Positions 34,521 through 45,239 of a stretch of 64,000 nucleotides of DNA are shown here, in pieces. A model generated the notes under the pieces. The model saw only the letters and a program-made list of their open reading frames with translations. It was not told the origin of the DNA and did not search any database. Position 1 is the stretch's first letter; each line of letters opens with the position of its first letter. The stretch comes from Pegoplata infirma. Its lineage: Eukaryota; Arthropoda; Insecta; Diptera; Anthomyiidae. The position numbers were made by a program, and so were the translations under genes. The stretch spans positions 56,258,313 through 56,322,312 of the forward strand of contig OY992537.1 of assembly GCA_963921195.1 (NCBI GenBank). Direction: 5' to 3'.

Positions 34521-35745
34521 TTACTTTAAACTTTTCCAAATCGTAGCTGACTGAGAAGAGGGGAGTGAATTAAACATACGACTAGTTCGACTGAGAGACG
34601 AATTTTCTCTGTAATGCGTTGTGCGATTCATTGGACTGTCGACAACAAACGGATGTGATCCACTACATTACACCCGAGTCTCGAGGATAAGTTCACTTAC
34701 CTCAGCAGAGCACTTAAGTACCATGGTAATATGGGTAGAACAATGACTCAAAGTCCACGTTCCGATGATGCTCCAATGATTTAATAGAGTTGGATACCTT
34801 ACTGTCATTGCTGAGCTGCAACGCACTCTTTTTCAACCGGTCCAAAAACTTTAAAACCGACTTTGATCCCCCTGCCCAGATTTGGGAGTTGTATTCCAAC
34901 TTCGGTCGGATATAGGACGTATAAATAGTAAGGAGGTCAGATGGAGTAAAGTAATTTTGCACCGTTTTAAGATACCAGGGCACTTGAATGCTTCTTTCGA
35001 CGCTTGCAAAACATTTTGGTTTTAGCCAAAGGTAAGAAAGAAATTATTCATTAATTCCATTTTCTAGTTCGAATTAAAAAAATGGAATTTGGCATTCCCT
35101 AAAATCATTCTTCTTTCATAATCATTGAATTAATTTTTTCAAGAATTCATTCCTTAAGAATGATCATTCAACTTTCATTCAAAAAAATCATCATTCAATT
35201 TGTAATAGATTTGAATGATGAAAAATTTTGTTCATTCAATCGAATGATTAGCTAACAAGGATTTAATTCTCTTGGGAATTTATTCAATTTGATTTAAGCT
35301 TTCAGAATTAAGCCTTTGAATTAACTCGTGTTGAATGCTAGTAAGGAATGATAATTCAAAACTTTTTAAAAAAGAATTAAACTTTTTGTGAATTAATTCT
35401 CAATAAAATTCGTTCGAAGCTCTGATTTTAGAGAACGTCACATTGTATTTTCATGCCCAGAACAGCAAGAGTGTCTGATTCCTCAATATTTATAACACTC
35501 ATGGATACAGATGACGTTAGTTCCACAGATCGTCTGTGGGTGAACATACAACATTGAGTCTTGCGACATTAAAATTGACCCTATTCGGCAGACCCCATAC
35601 ACTATCAATTTCCTTGGAAATATCCATAGCCACCACTTTACTCTTACCAAATTGGTGTATGGATCGACTTCAACGTTCCGTAAGGAACTCTAAAAGGTCT
35701 CTTGTAAAATAACTTCTGCGAAAGTTTGTGGCCAAGGCCAACAAT
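34521..35745 (-). pseudogene. CR1/Jockey-like LINE reverse transcriptase fragment, broken
   Basis: The minus strand has the tail of a non-LTR RT protein. A motif A-like VVAMDISKEIDSVWG (about 35600-35640) is joined by a deletion to the KTQCCMFTHRRS and SDTLAVLGMKI region (35435-35560). After an insertion (about 35015-35428) it resumes with SKEAFKCPG, PSDLLTIYTSYIRPKLEYNS (inside 34714-34983), SLEHHRNV, then NRTTHYRENSSLSRTSRM (about 34570-34625) and a stop at 34521. It needs at least two frame changes and has an internal stop near 34673. The YIRPKLEYNSQIW block is typical of CR1- and Jockey-type LINEs; this is not the LINE-A or LINE-B family. Confidence 0.75.
35015..35428. mobile_element. Insertion of ATTCATT-rich hAT-like MITE
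   Basis: Interrupts the LINE fragment. The right end ATTCGTTCGAAGCTCTG is followed by ATTTTAGA; the left end CAAAGGTAAGAAAG is preceded by GTTTTAGC. The 8-bp flanks agree at 6 positions and the ends at 9 of 14, a weak but suggestive hAT pattern. The interior is AATTAATTC/GAATGAT words in both orientations. Confidence 0.4.
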
Positions 35746-36603
35746 ATAATACCTAGTTTATAGCAGTGCTTGTCTGAAAATGAGTCCCATGATTCCCTTT
35801 ATCACAAAGTGGATGCTAAAAAAAGTATGAAAAAAATATAGCAAAATATTTTTTTCATCTTACTCTAATGTTCATGTTTTTTTTCAATTCGAATCTACGA
35901 ATTAACAAATATTCGTACATGTTTTCGTATTGGAGAAGTTATGTGTCTGGTGTTAAAGAGTATCAAAAACTAACATGCCACACATGTTGTATTCCAACAT
36001 TGTGTATTTCTTTTTTTTAATGATTGTTTTTGCACGCACACATATTTCTCTTTCATTCATTATATGAGTGAAGTACAGATATCCTTACATCCTTTATTTT
36101 TGTTGGTATTTTTAGCTGCTAATGATGACCTTTTGTATATCGTACGTTTTCTTTATTGCTAAATGTATTAAATTATCTTTTGTTTAGATATTACTTAATA
36201 TTATAGTTTCATACTTTTATTAATCCTTGATAAATTGCAAATGATTTTTACCGCTTATATTCTTCAATTACTTTTATTATTTCAACAATATATTAAGTAT
36301 ATTATTTATTAGATTTTTGTAAGGAAACATCATTAATTGAGGTGATATTTATTGATAACATTTAGTATTCAATGATATCATAAGTAATCAAAATAAATTA
36401 AAGCGAAAAAAAATCTGGTATGTTGAAAATTTGTAATTCGACAGTTAAAGAAAATAACAAAAATTTTAATCAAAACATTGATTGACTCATTTAAATTTTG
36501 TTGATCAATAGATTTAATTGAAAATTTTTAGCCAATAATTTTTTTGTGTGAAGGCCAAATCATAATTAATTCATGGATTTTTTTTTAAATATTTTTCCCA
36601 GAG
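35746..36603. other. AT-rich DNA, no gene
   Basis: No recognised element. It is the pre-insertion flank of LINE-A copy 2. Confidence 0.4.
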
Positions 36604-36615
36604 TATACTCGTATT

Positions 36616-38904
36616 GTTAAAAAGCTTCAGACCCTATAAATCCCCGGGACCTGATGGTATAATCTCGGCTGAGTTGCAGCAAGTGTTGGACTATATAGCC
36701 CCGTTGCTGTATAATCTATACACAGCATGCATCAACTGGTCGTATATTCCTTTAAAATGGAGGGATACCAGAGTCGTATTTATCCCGAAGGCTGAAAAAA
36801 GTTTCCACACAGCTCCGAAGGATTTCAGACCAATTAGTATGTCTTCTTTTTTGTTAAAGACAATGGAACGAATGATAGACTCATATTTGCGTAGAGTGAT
36901 TGACCCGAGGTTGCTTTCGACAAAGCAACATGCATACACCAAGGGACGATCAACGGAAACAGCTCTTCATGAGCTCGTTGGTACCATCGAGAGATCGCTT
37001 TCGGTAAAGGAGTACACTATGGTGGCCTTTCTTGATATTGAGGGGGCTTTTAATAATGTCATCCCAAAATCGATAATATTGGCATTGTCTGGTCTGGGAG
37101 TAAAGCGTGAAATCGTTTTAATGGTGGAAAACCTACTTGCCAATAGACGCATAACGTCTGAATTGGGAGCGTCCGTCATATCTCGATTTGTCAATAGGGG
37201 CACACCACAAGGAGGTGTTCTTTCGCCGCTTCTTTGGAACCTGGCACTGAATTCAATGCTACTATCTCTAGAAGCACGTGGTTGTCATGTTGTCGCATAT
37301 GCTGACGATGTCGCGATAGCGGTAAAGGGGAAGCATCTGCCAACATTGCGGGACATTCTTCAGGGTTCTCTGAAAGATCTGTCTAAATGGGCAAGAGACT
37401 GTGGTCTAGGAGTTAATCCTAGTAAAACAGAGCTTGTTTTGTTTACAAGGAAAAATAAGATTCCTGCTTTTGATCCTATTTCTCTGGACGGTACTGAAAC
37501 CACCTTCTCAGATGGAGCCAAGTATCTTGGAGTATTTCTAGATAGGAAGCTGAATTTCAGGCGTAATATTGACGAACGGGTGAGAAAAGCAACAATTGCT
37601 TTGTATTCCTGTAAAAGGGCCATTGGAAAACGATGGGGTTTTAGCCCTCAAGTCGTTCATTGGATCTATACAGCAGTGGTGCGTCCAATTTTGCTGTATG
37701 GAATCATTGTCTGGTGGCCTGCTTTAGAAACAAAAGCGAACTTTGTCTTTATCACGAAGGTACAGAGAATGGCGTCAATGTGCATCACTGGTGCTCTTCG
37801 TACTACACCTACGGCTGCATTAGAAATCCTCCGTCACCTGATACCATTGGACATATTGGGTAGGCAGTATGCGGCTGCGTCGGCAATTCGACTTAATAGC
37901 ACGCTGCAATGGAGGAGCAGTGATTGTGGCCATAGCGCGATCTTGAAAAAGATAACAATACCACAAAATGTGGACTGTGCTCCCTCTTTGAGCCTCTTTG
38001 AGCGCCACTTTACCACTATGATACCATCCAGGGAGTCTTGGATGGGGGATACATACATTTTTACACAGATGGATCGAGGCTGCACGAACAAGTGGGCTTT
38101 GGAGTCTATTCGGAAGAGTTTAGGTTGAGCCTGGCTCGTAGATTGCCAGATTATTGCAGTGTTTACCAGGCAGAGATGCTGGCAATAAAAGAAGTGGCTG
38201 ACTGGTTGAGCTGCAATGTCTTGTCTACAACCGCAGTCAACATCTATACTGACAGTCAAGCCGCGGTCAAGTCCCTGGATTCAATGTTTCTGAAAACAAG
38301 ATCTGCCCTTAACTGCCGCACGTCTTAAAATGAGATGGCCAAGCAGTTTAACATACGACTCATATGGGTCCCAGGGCACAGAGACATTCCAGGGAATTGC
38401 AAAGCCGATGAGCTTGCAAGACTAGGAACTACCTTACAGGTTCCAACAGAATTGGAATGTGTTGGTATGCCTCTAGAAACTTGCAAGCAAAACCTACGGC
38501 TTTGTTCTGCGACGGAAACTAATCAAAGATGGGCAAATGGATGGACGTGTGAGACAACACGACTGATTTGGCCTTCTCTTAATCAGGGGCGCACAAGTGA
38601 GCTGATATCGCTTCCAAGAGGAGAGATTTCGACGGTGGTTTCTATAATTACCGGACACTGTCTTATAGGGAAGCACGCAGAGCGGTTAAATATGCCGTCG
38701 AATGACTTTTGCCGAAGTTGCATGGATGAAGAGGAGTTGGAAACTATCGAACACTTTATTTGCCATTGCCCGGCACTTTCTGGTCAGAGACTTGCTTCAC
38801 TGGGATCTAGGGAGCTGTACGATCTTTCTGATTTGTTGGATGTCAAAATTCAACATCTAAGGAGTTTTATAAGAAGCTCAAAATGGTTTAACGACAGGGA
38901 CTAG
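36616..38904 (+). pseudogene. LINE-A ORF2 (reverse transcriptase + RNase H), near-complete 3' part
   Basis: The first frame (to 38128) has SPGPDG at residues 10-15, KDFRPISM at 69-76, FLDIEGAF (motif A) at 139-146, GTPQGGVLSPLLW (motif B) at 196-208, YADD (motif C) at 229-232 and VNPSKTELVLF. A 19-bp deletion near 38055 shifts the frame; RNase H then continues with FYTDGSRLHEQ, VYQAEMLAIKE and IYTDSQAAVKS. A T-to-A change makes a TAA at 38326-38328 where copy 1 reads leucine. The last part has WVPGHRDIPGNCKADE, the C-terminal CRSCMDEE/HFICHCPAL cluster and a stop at 38902-38904. All RT catalytic motifs look intact, but the copy cannot make a full product. Confidence 0.92.
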
Positions 38905-39002
38905 TAGGGAAACCTATTACGGTCCCGTGGTATCACAATGGACCTCAGAGTCTACGTGTGTTGACGTAAAACGTCAGCAGCCACTTACAACCTAACCTAA
39001 CC
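36616..39002 (+). mobile_element. LINE-A copy 2, 5'-truncated non-LTR retrotransposon
   Basis: Exact 12-bp target duplication TATACTCGTATT at 36604-36615 and 39003-39014. The element starts inside the RT finger region (5' truncation) and ends with CAACCTAACCTAACC. The 3' untranslated region after the stop is about 100 bp and matches copy 1. Few differences from copy 1 imply fairly recent amplification. Confidence 0.95.
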
Positions 39003-39014
39003 TATACTCGTATT

Positions 39015-39654
39015 CTTTAACTTTTGGCGTCAATTACATTATATTACATTAAAAATTCCATGTAACATCACTTGCAGAATTCAATTGATAGTGACACTTT
39101 CTTTAAAACAACAAACTGTTTTAAATTTTATACTCGTAGTTATGATTCTACCTGGTTTTAAAAAGAAATCAGTATCACTTATTGCCATCTGAGCTAACTT
39201 TCAATTATAATACAAATTGTCATATATGCTTTCACTCATTAAAAATAAATTATACACGTATGTATCGTTGTTTATATATTTTTTAAGGTAATTAATAATA
39301 TGCAATATCCAACCATTTATCGATTTACCTCCTCCAATACAAATAAAAGCAATTATTCATTAAATAAACATTCATCTTGGATTTTGTGGTTTAACATTTT
39401 ACAGGTTGGATTTTGAGCATGATGATGGCGATGATGACACATTCCTCTGCAATGCATCTTTTTGTCAATATTTAAAAAAATATTTTTGGCAATATAACAG
39501 AAGAACATACAACGAAAGTTACAATTTTGTTAATCGAAATTAATGGCATATTTTTGTCAAATTACAAACGAAGTTTATCAATTGGGACAATTTAAAAAAA
39601 AATGCATTTTCGTGTAACCGCTGAGTTTAAATCGCAGATCACAAATTAACCAAG
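39015..39654. other. AT-rich DNA, no gene
   Basis: Nothing recognised. Probably older intergenic DNA between the LINE-A copy and the INE-1-like fragment. Confidence 0.35.
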
Positions 39655-40018
39655 GGATTATTTACATAATTCCCTCAAAATTGATGAAAATGCAAAATAT
39701 TCGATTAAAATTTTATTTGTGGGTATTAAACATCTACTTTGGTAACCCAATAAAATCTGAATATAATTGGACCATTTGTGGACTTAGTCTCCCATATGAA
39801 AATTTCGACCGATATTCAGTTAAATCGGTCTATTGGGAACAAAAATAAACCAATTCCACTAAAATTTGGTCTGTGTGTGTTTTCTTCACAAATTAAAGAT
39901 CTAACAAAAGATAGAACCAATCGGTCCATGTTTGGACTTGGGACCCATTTTCCGAAAAACACTGGTGTAGGGTATCATATGGTCGGTCTTGACCGACTAT
40001 AACTTTCTTACTTGTTTT
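39655..40018 (+). repeat. INE-1-like Helitron, 3' part
   Basis: Matches the 3' half of 26272-26995: ACATAATTCCCTCAAAATT, ATTGGACCATTTGTGGACTTAG, TTTGGACTTGGGACCCATTTTC, GGTGTAGGGTATCATATGG, the inverted repeat TCGGTCTTGACCGA and ACTTTCTTACTTGTTTT at the end. The 5' half is missing. Confidence 0.7.
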
Positions 40019-40760
40019 ATTTGAAACTACCTTTTTATGTTTAACTTTTTTTGGTGAACTTGTTTGTTTATATGACCGATTTCGGTTCAATAAAAAATAA
40101 AAATTGAAAAAATATAACTAAAAATCGAAAATATTTCAACGAATGTCTTGAAAAACCCAGAGATCAGTTTCCCGATTCTAAATATAGCTTTCAATGAAAA
40201 TTTTTTAGCCCTCTAATGCATAAGGCCGCTTTTAGGCGGCCCTGTGGATTTGGTTGTAACTTTTGAACGGCATCACTTACAAACAAGGGAATGGTCGATT
40301 TTAAAAGCTAGGTTAGGTTAGGTTAGGGTGGCGGTGCCAGATGGGCACTCCGCATAGACCAATTGGTCCATAGCGATACCACAAAACTTTTTCCACTTAT
40401 CGATGTAAACTAAATACATTGACCTTCATTGCGAATTGTTTCAAGCTCTTCAGGTCTATCCTCGTAATTTCCTCCAAAGTCTCGAACTGTGAACCTCCTA
40501 TAACACTGTGCAACAAGAAAAATGAGCCTCAATGACCTCAACGCCATATGAAAGTAGACCATCAAATGGACAAAATCACCAAAGGGTTTTGCAAAGTCAG
40601 TTCGGATTTCTTTTTTATAGCCCACTGAAGTTTTTACTTTTTTATCAAAGGCGTTTGGAAAACGTCTAAAATACTATAATAAGAACACATCTGAGCTTCA
40701 AAATATGATTTGATGTCTTCAGTGAAATTTCATGGCGGTTCTTTTCTTAGAACCTTTTAA

Positions 40761-40845
40761 CCCTCTAACTGCCATTTTAAGGGGTCATTTTAGTTCTTTT
40801 TCAAAAACTAAACACAGAAGTCTAATAAAACGTCCATTTAGAGGG
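40761..40845. repeat. 85-bp CCCTCTAA micro-MITE, left-arm copy
   Basis: Bounded by TTAA (40757-40760, 40846-40849) with ends CCCTCTAACTG and the complement of CCCTCTAAATG. The mirrored copy in the other arm is 43043-43127. The ends resemble the outer piggyBac-like MITE. A second, more diverged pair lies near 41099-41195 and 42700-42795. Confidence 0.55.
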
Positions 40846-43042
40846 TTAAAATGTTCTACAAATATTTTCCTCATAAAATTTCACTAGGGGTTGTCAAATG
40901 TTCCAAGTTTTTGCGACATGCGCAAAGTGATTAAAAAGGGTCAAGTATAAATAATCAATGTTTGTTTTTTTTTTTTTTAACAAAGCAGTGTTAAAAAATA
41001 TTGACAAAAAACAGTGCAAATATACTTTTGAGCTAAAAATTATGTTCTGATGTGTTTTATAAAATTTTATGATGATTCTTTTCTTTGACCAAATTAACCC
41101 TCTAGCTCCCGTTTTAAAGGGTCATATTTGTCCTTTTTTAAAAGCAATACAAAAAAAGTCTATAAAAAAAGGCAGTTAAATGTTTAAAATGTTTTACAAG
41201 TATTTTCTGCATCAATTTTACTAGGGCTCGTCTAAGACAGAAAGTTCGTCCAGCATATAGAAAATGCTTAAAAATTTTAAAGTATTCAACATTTTTTTTT
41301 TTTATATTTTTTTGGGCCGAAATATAAAAAAAAGTAACAAAGTTTAATTCGACTTTGTCGAATGTATTAATACCCTTCACGATGTAAAAAAGTTTATTTG
41401 CACAAATAAAAACAAACTAAAATTAAAAAAAAATCCGCGTAAAAAATTTTTTGGTAAAAAAAAAATTCGACGAAAATGTTTTTTTTTTTTTTTGTAAAAA
41501 AATATGTTTGTACTCGTTTAAATACCATTCGGTGATCGATTCTGTTCACATGTGTCAACCAGCAGCCGAATTAAAGCATTTTGTGTTTTAGGTTATGTTG
41601 AATGTACTGCAATTTTCGAAGTGTTCTTACATTTTCGTTCATAACTTTTGAACCGCTAGACCGATTTCGCTCAAATGCAATACCGAACTGCTTAGGGCAA
41701 CAACAAGTAAATATGCTAAGTCTTAGTTATATCTGTTTAATACTTTGGCCGTGATCACCATTTCAGATATCTTGGGAAAAAGTCGCGTCATGCTGTTCTA
41801 GCGGAAATTTGTTGGTGGATCAAAAATATATTTGAGGACGAAGAAGAATTAGGTGAGGAAAAGACCTAAGCTTCCTGTTGATTCAAAAAAAGGTTCAAAA
41901 AAGTTTTGGATTAAAAAAAAAAATCAACATTTTTTTTTTATAATTTTTTTCGCAAGATTGAAGAAATAGCTATCTAAACTATTTAGGACACATTTTGCTA
42001 AAAACAATTGTTAGAAGTTACATGGATGAGAATAAACACCTCTTTGGCCAAAATATCAAATTTCGACGCCCTCTAACTCAGAGAGTCCTTGACCGATCTC
42101 GTTGAAAAATTGTCTGCACTACTATCCAATAGGATAGTAGATCGGGATCAAAAGTTGTGTCAGTTGACACGAAAACCCCCATATATATTATTGATCAGAG
42201 ATCGATTTTAAGACATTCTAGCGATGCCTGTCCGTCTGTGGAAATGGTGATTACGGCCAAAGTATTAAACAGATATAACTCAGACTTAGCATATTTACTT
42301 GTTGTTGCCCTAAGCAGTTCGGTATAGCATTTGAGCGAAATCGGTTTAGCGGTTCAAAAGTTATGTACGAAAATGTAAGAACACTTCGAAAATTGCAGTA
42401 CGTTGAATTTTTCTTTACGAAAAAATTTCTTTTGGTGGGTTTTTGTTTTTTAAAAACATTTTTTTTTTCGTTTTTTTTGGTTTGCAAATAAACTTTTTTA
42501 CATCGTGGAGGGTATTAATACATTCGACAAAGTCGAATTTAGCTTTGTTACCTGTTTTTTTTTATATTTCGGCCCAAAAAAAAATATAAAAAAAAATTTG
42601 AATACTTTAAAATTTTTAAGAATTTTTTATATGCTGGACGAACTTTCTGTCTTAGACGTGCCCTAGAAAAATTTGATGCAGAAAATAGTTGTAAAACATT
42701 TTAACCCTTTAACTGCATTTTTTTTATAGACTTTTTTGTATTTCTTTTAAAAAAAGGACAAAAATGACCCTTTAAAACGGGAGCTACATGGTTAATTTGG
42801 TCAGAGAAAAGAAGCATCATAAAATTTTATAAAACACCTCAGAACATCATTTTTAGCTCAATAGTATATTTGCACTGTTTTTTTTTCGATATTTTTTAAC
42901 ACGGCTTTGGTAAAAAAAAATAACAAACATTGATTATTTATACTTGACCCTTTTTAAGCACTTTGCGCATGCCGCACAAACTTTGAACATTTGACAACCC
43001 CTATTGAAATTTTATGAGGAAAATATTTGTAGAACATTTTAA

Positions 43043-43127
43043 CCCTCTAAATGGACGTTTAATTAGACTTCTGTGTTTAGTTTTTGAAAAAGGACTAAAA
43101 TGACCCCTTAAAATGGCAGTTAGAGGG
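43043..43127. repeat. 85-bp CCCTCTAA micro-MITE, right-arm copy
   Basis: Inverted counterpart of 40761-40845 with TTAA on both sides (43039-43042, 43128-43131). Its presence in both arms means it was already there when the arm was duplicated. Confidence 0.55.
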
Positions 43128-45072
43128 TTAAAATGTTCTAAGAAAAGAACCGCCATGAAATTTCACTGCAGACATCAAATCATATTTTGAAGCTCAGATG
43201 TGTTCTTATTATAGTATTTTAGACGTTTTCCAAACGCCTTTGATAAAAAAATAAAAATTTCAGTGGGCTATAAAAAAGAAATCCGAACTGACTTTACAAG
43301 ACCCTTTGGTGATTTTGTCCATTTGATGGTCTACTTTCATATGGCGTTGAAGGCATTGAGGCTCAATGCGATGACCCAAAATTTGTTGCACAGTGTAATT
43401 GATAGTCGAGTTCGTGCCAAAGCCGGGCAGTGACACAGGATGTGTTCAATGGTCTCTTCGACGTCTGGTGTCTCGCACCTTTTACAGTTTGCGTCCGTAA
43501 TAAGATTCATGTTCTTGGCATGTTTTCCGACAAGACAGTGTCCCGTTATTAAACCTGTCAACATACGACATTCTATTCTCGTAAGTGTAAGTAAGAATTT
43601 AGTTCTTCCTAAATCATAGCGTGGCCATAAAATTCTGCTTATACGACTTGTCCCAAGTTCCTTCCGTCTTCGATTTGCTTTGGCGACAGTAAGGGTATTT
43701 CGTTTAAGTTTGAAATGCTGGAGTGGCGGTGAAAGCATTATGGTGGTACCTATGCCATCTGCTCCAAGTTTCGCCAGTTCTTCTGCTTTCTCGTTTCCTT
43801 CTATTCCTTCATGCCCTGGTACCCATAATAAGGTAACTTCATTATTTGAGCAAAGTTGTTTTAAATTCTCGTAACAATTTAAAACCGTTTTCGATTTAAT
43901 TTGGTAGCTCAAGAGTGCCTTTAGAGCAGCTTGACTATCCACGTAGAAATTAAGGGTGGCACCTTTTTCCTTTGCCATATATTCCACAGCTTTTGATAAA
44001 GCAGCTATCTCAGCCTGAAAGATAATCGAGTCCACGGGTAATTTAAAAGATAAGTGTTGGTCTAGTTCCAGTATCGTGAAACCAGCTCCAACACCATGCG
44101 ATTGCTTCGATCCATCAGTAACGATATTTATTGAGTTCGCAGGAGGGCCCTGCCAGGTCGACCAGAATTCTCGATCCGGAAATCTAACTTCATATTTCCG
44201 GTCGAAAAATAGTTTGGGCACTGTGTAATCAGAGTCAATACGGTCCATATTAGCAATGTTACTGTGTCCAAAGTTGCGATACTTGAACCAATTTGACTCT
44301 TTGAGTCTGAGGCAAGCTTTGTAAGCCTCGCCCTTAGCAAAGAGATCAATTGGTAATAAGTGCAATAAAATGTCGATAGAGTCGGCTGATGTTGTTCTCA
44401 AAGCGCCAGTGATACTCCGTCCCATTTGCCGTTGAAGCTTCTGAAACATTTTAAGCGTCACATCCTTTTCGAGTGCCTTATGCCAGACTAAAACTCCATA
44501 GAGTAAGATTGGTCTTACGATTGAAGTATAAATCCAGTAAGTGACTTTAGGTTCTAGACCCCAGGTACTGCCGAACATTTTCTTACACGCGTAATACGCG
44601 TTGTTTGCCTTTTTTACTCTTTCTTCAGAGTTCTTGTTCCAGAACAGCTTACTGTCCAAGAACACTCCAAGAAATTTGGCATGCGGTGATATTGGAATTT
44701 CAACTCCTCCCACTCGAACCTTTCTAAATTCCGGGATTTTGTATTTTCTAGTAAAAAGAACCATTTCCGTTTTCTGCGGGTTGACATTAAGTCCATTTCC
44801 TGAAGCCCACTTCCACATAGCCTTAAGTGAGCCCTCTAAAATCTCGGATATTTAAAAGCTAACATTGCACAGATTTATATTGTATTCTTCTTTATTACCT
44901 AATCTCTTTTGTTTATAAATATGCGAAAAGTGAATTTGAAAACAAGAGAAAAAAAAATCGACCACTCTCTTGTTTGTAAGTGATGCCGTTCAAAAGTTAC
45001 AACCAAATCCACAGGGCCGCCTAATAGCGGCCCTATGAATTAGAGGGTTAATTTAGTTTAATGCTGACTTAA

Positions 45073-45234
45073 AGAATAATCACAATTGGAGCGGGGAGCG
45101 TTTTTCCGCAACTGTTCACATACGTTTTATATGACAACAAAATTCCGCCGCGTTTTTCCGCCAAACTAGATTCAATTCTATTTTTATGAGGACAATTGCG
45201 TTTTTCCGCTTCCCGCTCCAATTGTGATTATTCT
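45073..45234. mobile_element. Short MITE with CTTAA duplication
   Basis: 162 bp. Ends AGAATAATCACAATTGGAGC and its complement, then GCGTTTTTCCGC in both arms. Flanked by CTTAA at 45068-45072 and 45235-45239. It lies only 21 bp outside the piggyBac-like MITE. A TTAA-only duplication with one extra terminal base is the alternative reading. Confidence 0.75.
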
Positions 45235-45239
45235 CTTAA

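Larger units (their letters stand above)
40504..43395. mobile_element. Palindromic transposon, 2.89 kb, TAA duplication
   Basis: Ends CACTGTGCAACAAG and the complement of CACTGTGCAACAAA, flanked by TAA at 40501-40503 and 43396-43398. The arms (about 40504-41770 and 42235-43395) are inverted copies with a roughly 0.46-kb loop. They share GGTCTACTTTCATATGGCGTT, GGCTATAAAAAAGAAATCCG, ACGTTTTCCAAACGCC, TGTTCTAC...TATTTTCC and TTCGACTTTGTCGAA in mirrored order. The left arm has about 100 bp (41520-41620) lacking on the right. The arms also carry INE-1-like 3' ends (TCGACTTTGTCGAATGTATTAATACCCT). No transposase frame. The ends resemble those of the coding transposon at 47962-51726. Confidence 0.88.
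40311..44850 (-). mobile_element. LINE-B, 5'-truncated, nested in the piggyBac-like MITE
   Basis: 11-bp target duplication TTTAAAAGCTA at 40300-40310 and 44851-44861. The minus-strand 3' tail is CCTAACCTAACCT, as in LINE-A. A 2.89-kb palindromic transposon (40504-43395) splits it near its C-terminus. The net LINE sequence is about 1.65 kb, starting just 3' of RT motif C. Confidence 0.9.
40397..44850 (-). pseudogene. LINE-B ORF2 C-terminal part (RT end + RNase H), interrupted
   Basis: The main frame 43337-44818 starts in the RT motif D region (GLNVNPQKTEMVLF). It then has TYWIYTSIVRPILLYGVLVW, RNase H with NIVTDGSK, FQAEIAAL, FYVDSQAALKAL and LLWVPGHEGIEGNEKAEELA, and the zinc-like CKRCETPDVEETIEH followed by LCHCPALART. 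After RLSI it enters the inserted element. Removing the insert plus one copy of its TAA duplication restores a frame at 40397-40500 that aligns with the LINE-A C-terminus and stops at 40397-40399. The protein clearly differs from LINE-A, so this is a separate family of the same general type. Confidence 0.9.
40209..45047. mobile_element. piggyBac-like MITE carrying two nested insertions
   Basis: The outer ends CCCTCTAATGCATAAGGCCG and the complement of CCCTCTAATTCATAGGGCCG are mirror-symmetric for about 95 bp, through GGCGGCCCTGTGGATTTGG, TTGAACGGCATCACTTAC and TGGTCGATTTT. Flanks are TTAG (40205-40208, probably a mutated TTAA) and TTAA (45048-45051). CCC ends next to TTAA are the piggyBac hallmark. 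Without LINE-B, which sits inside it, the MITE is only about 0.28 kb. Confidence 0.75.
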
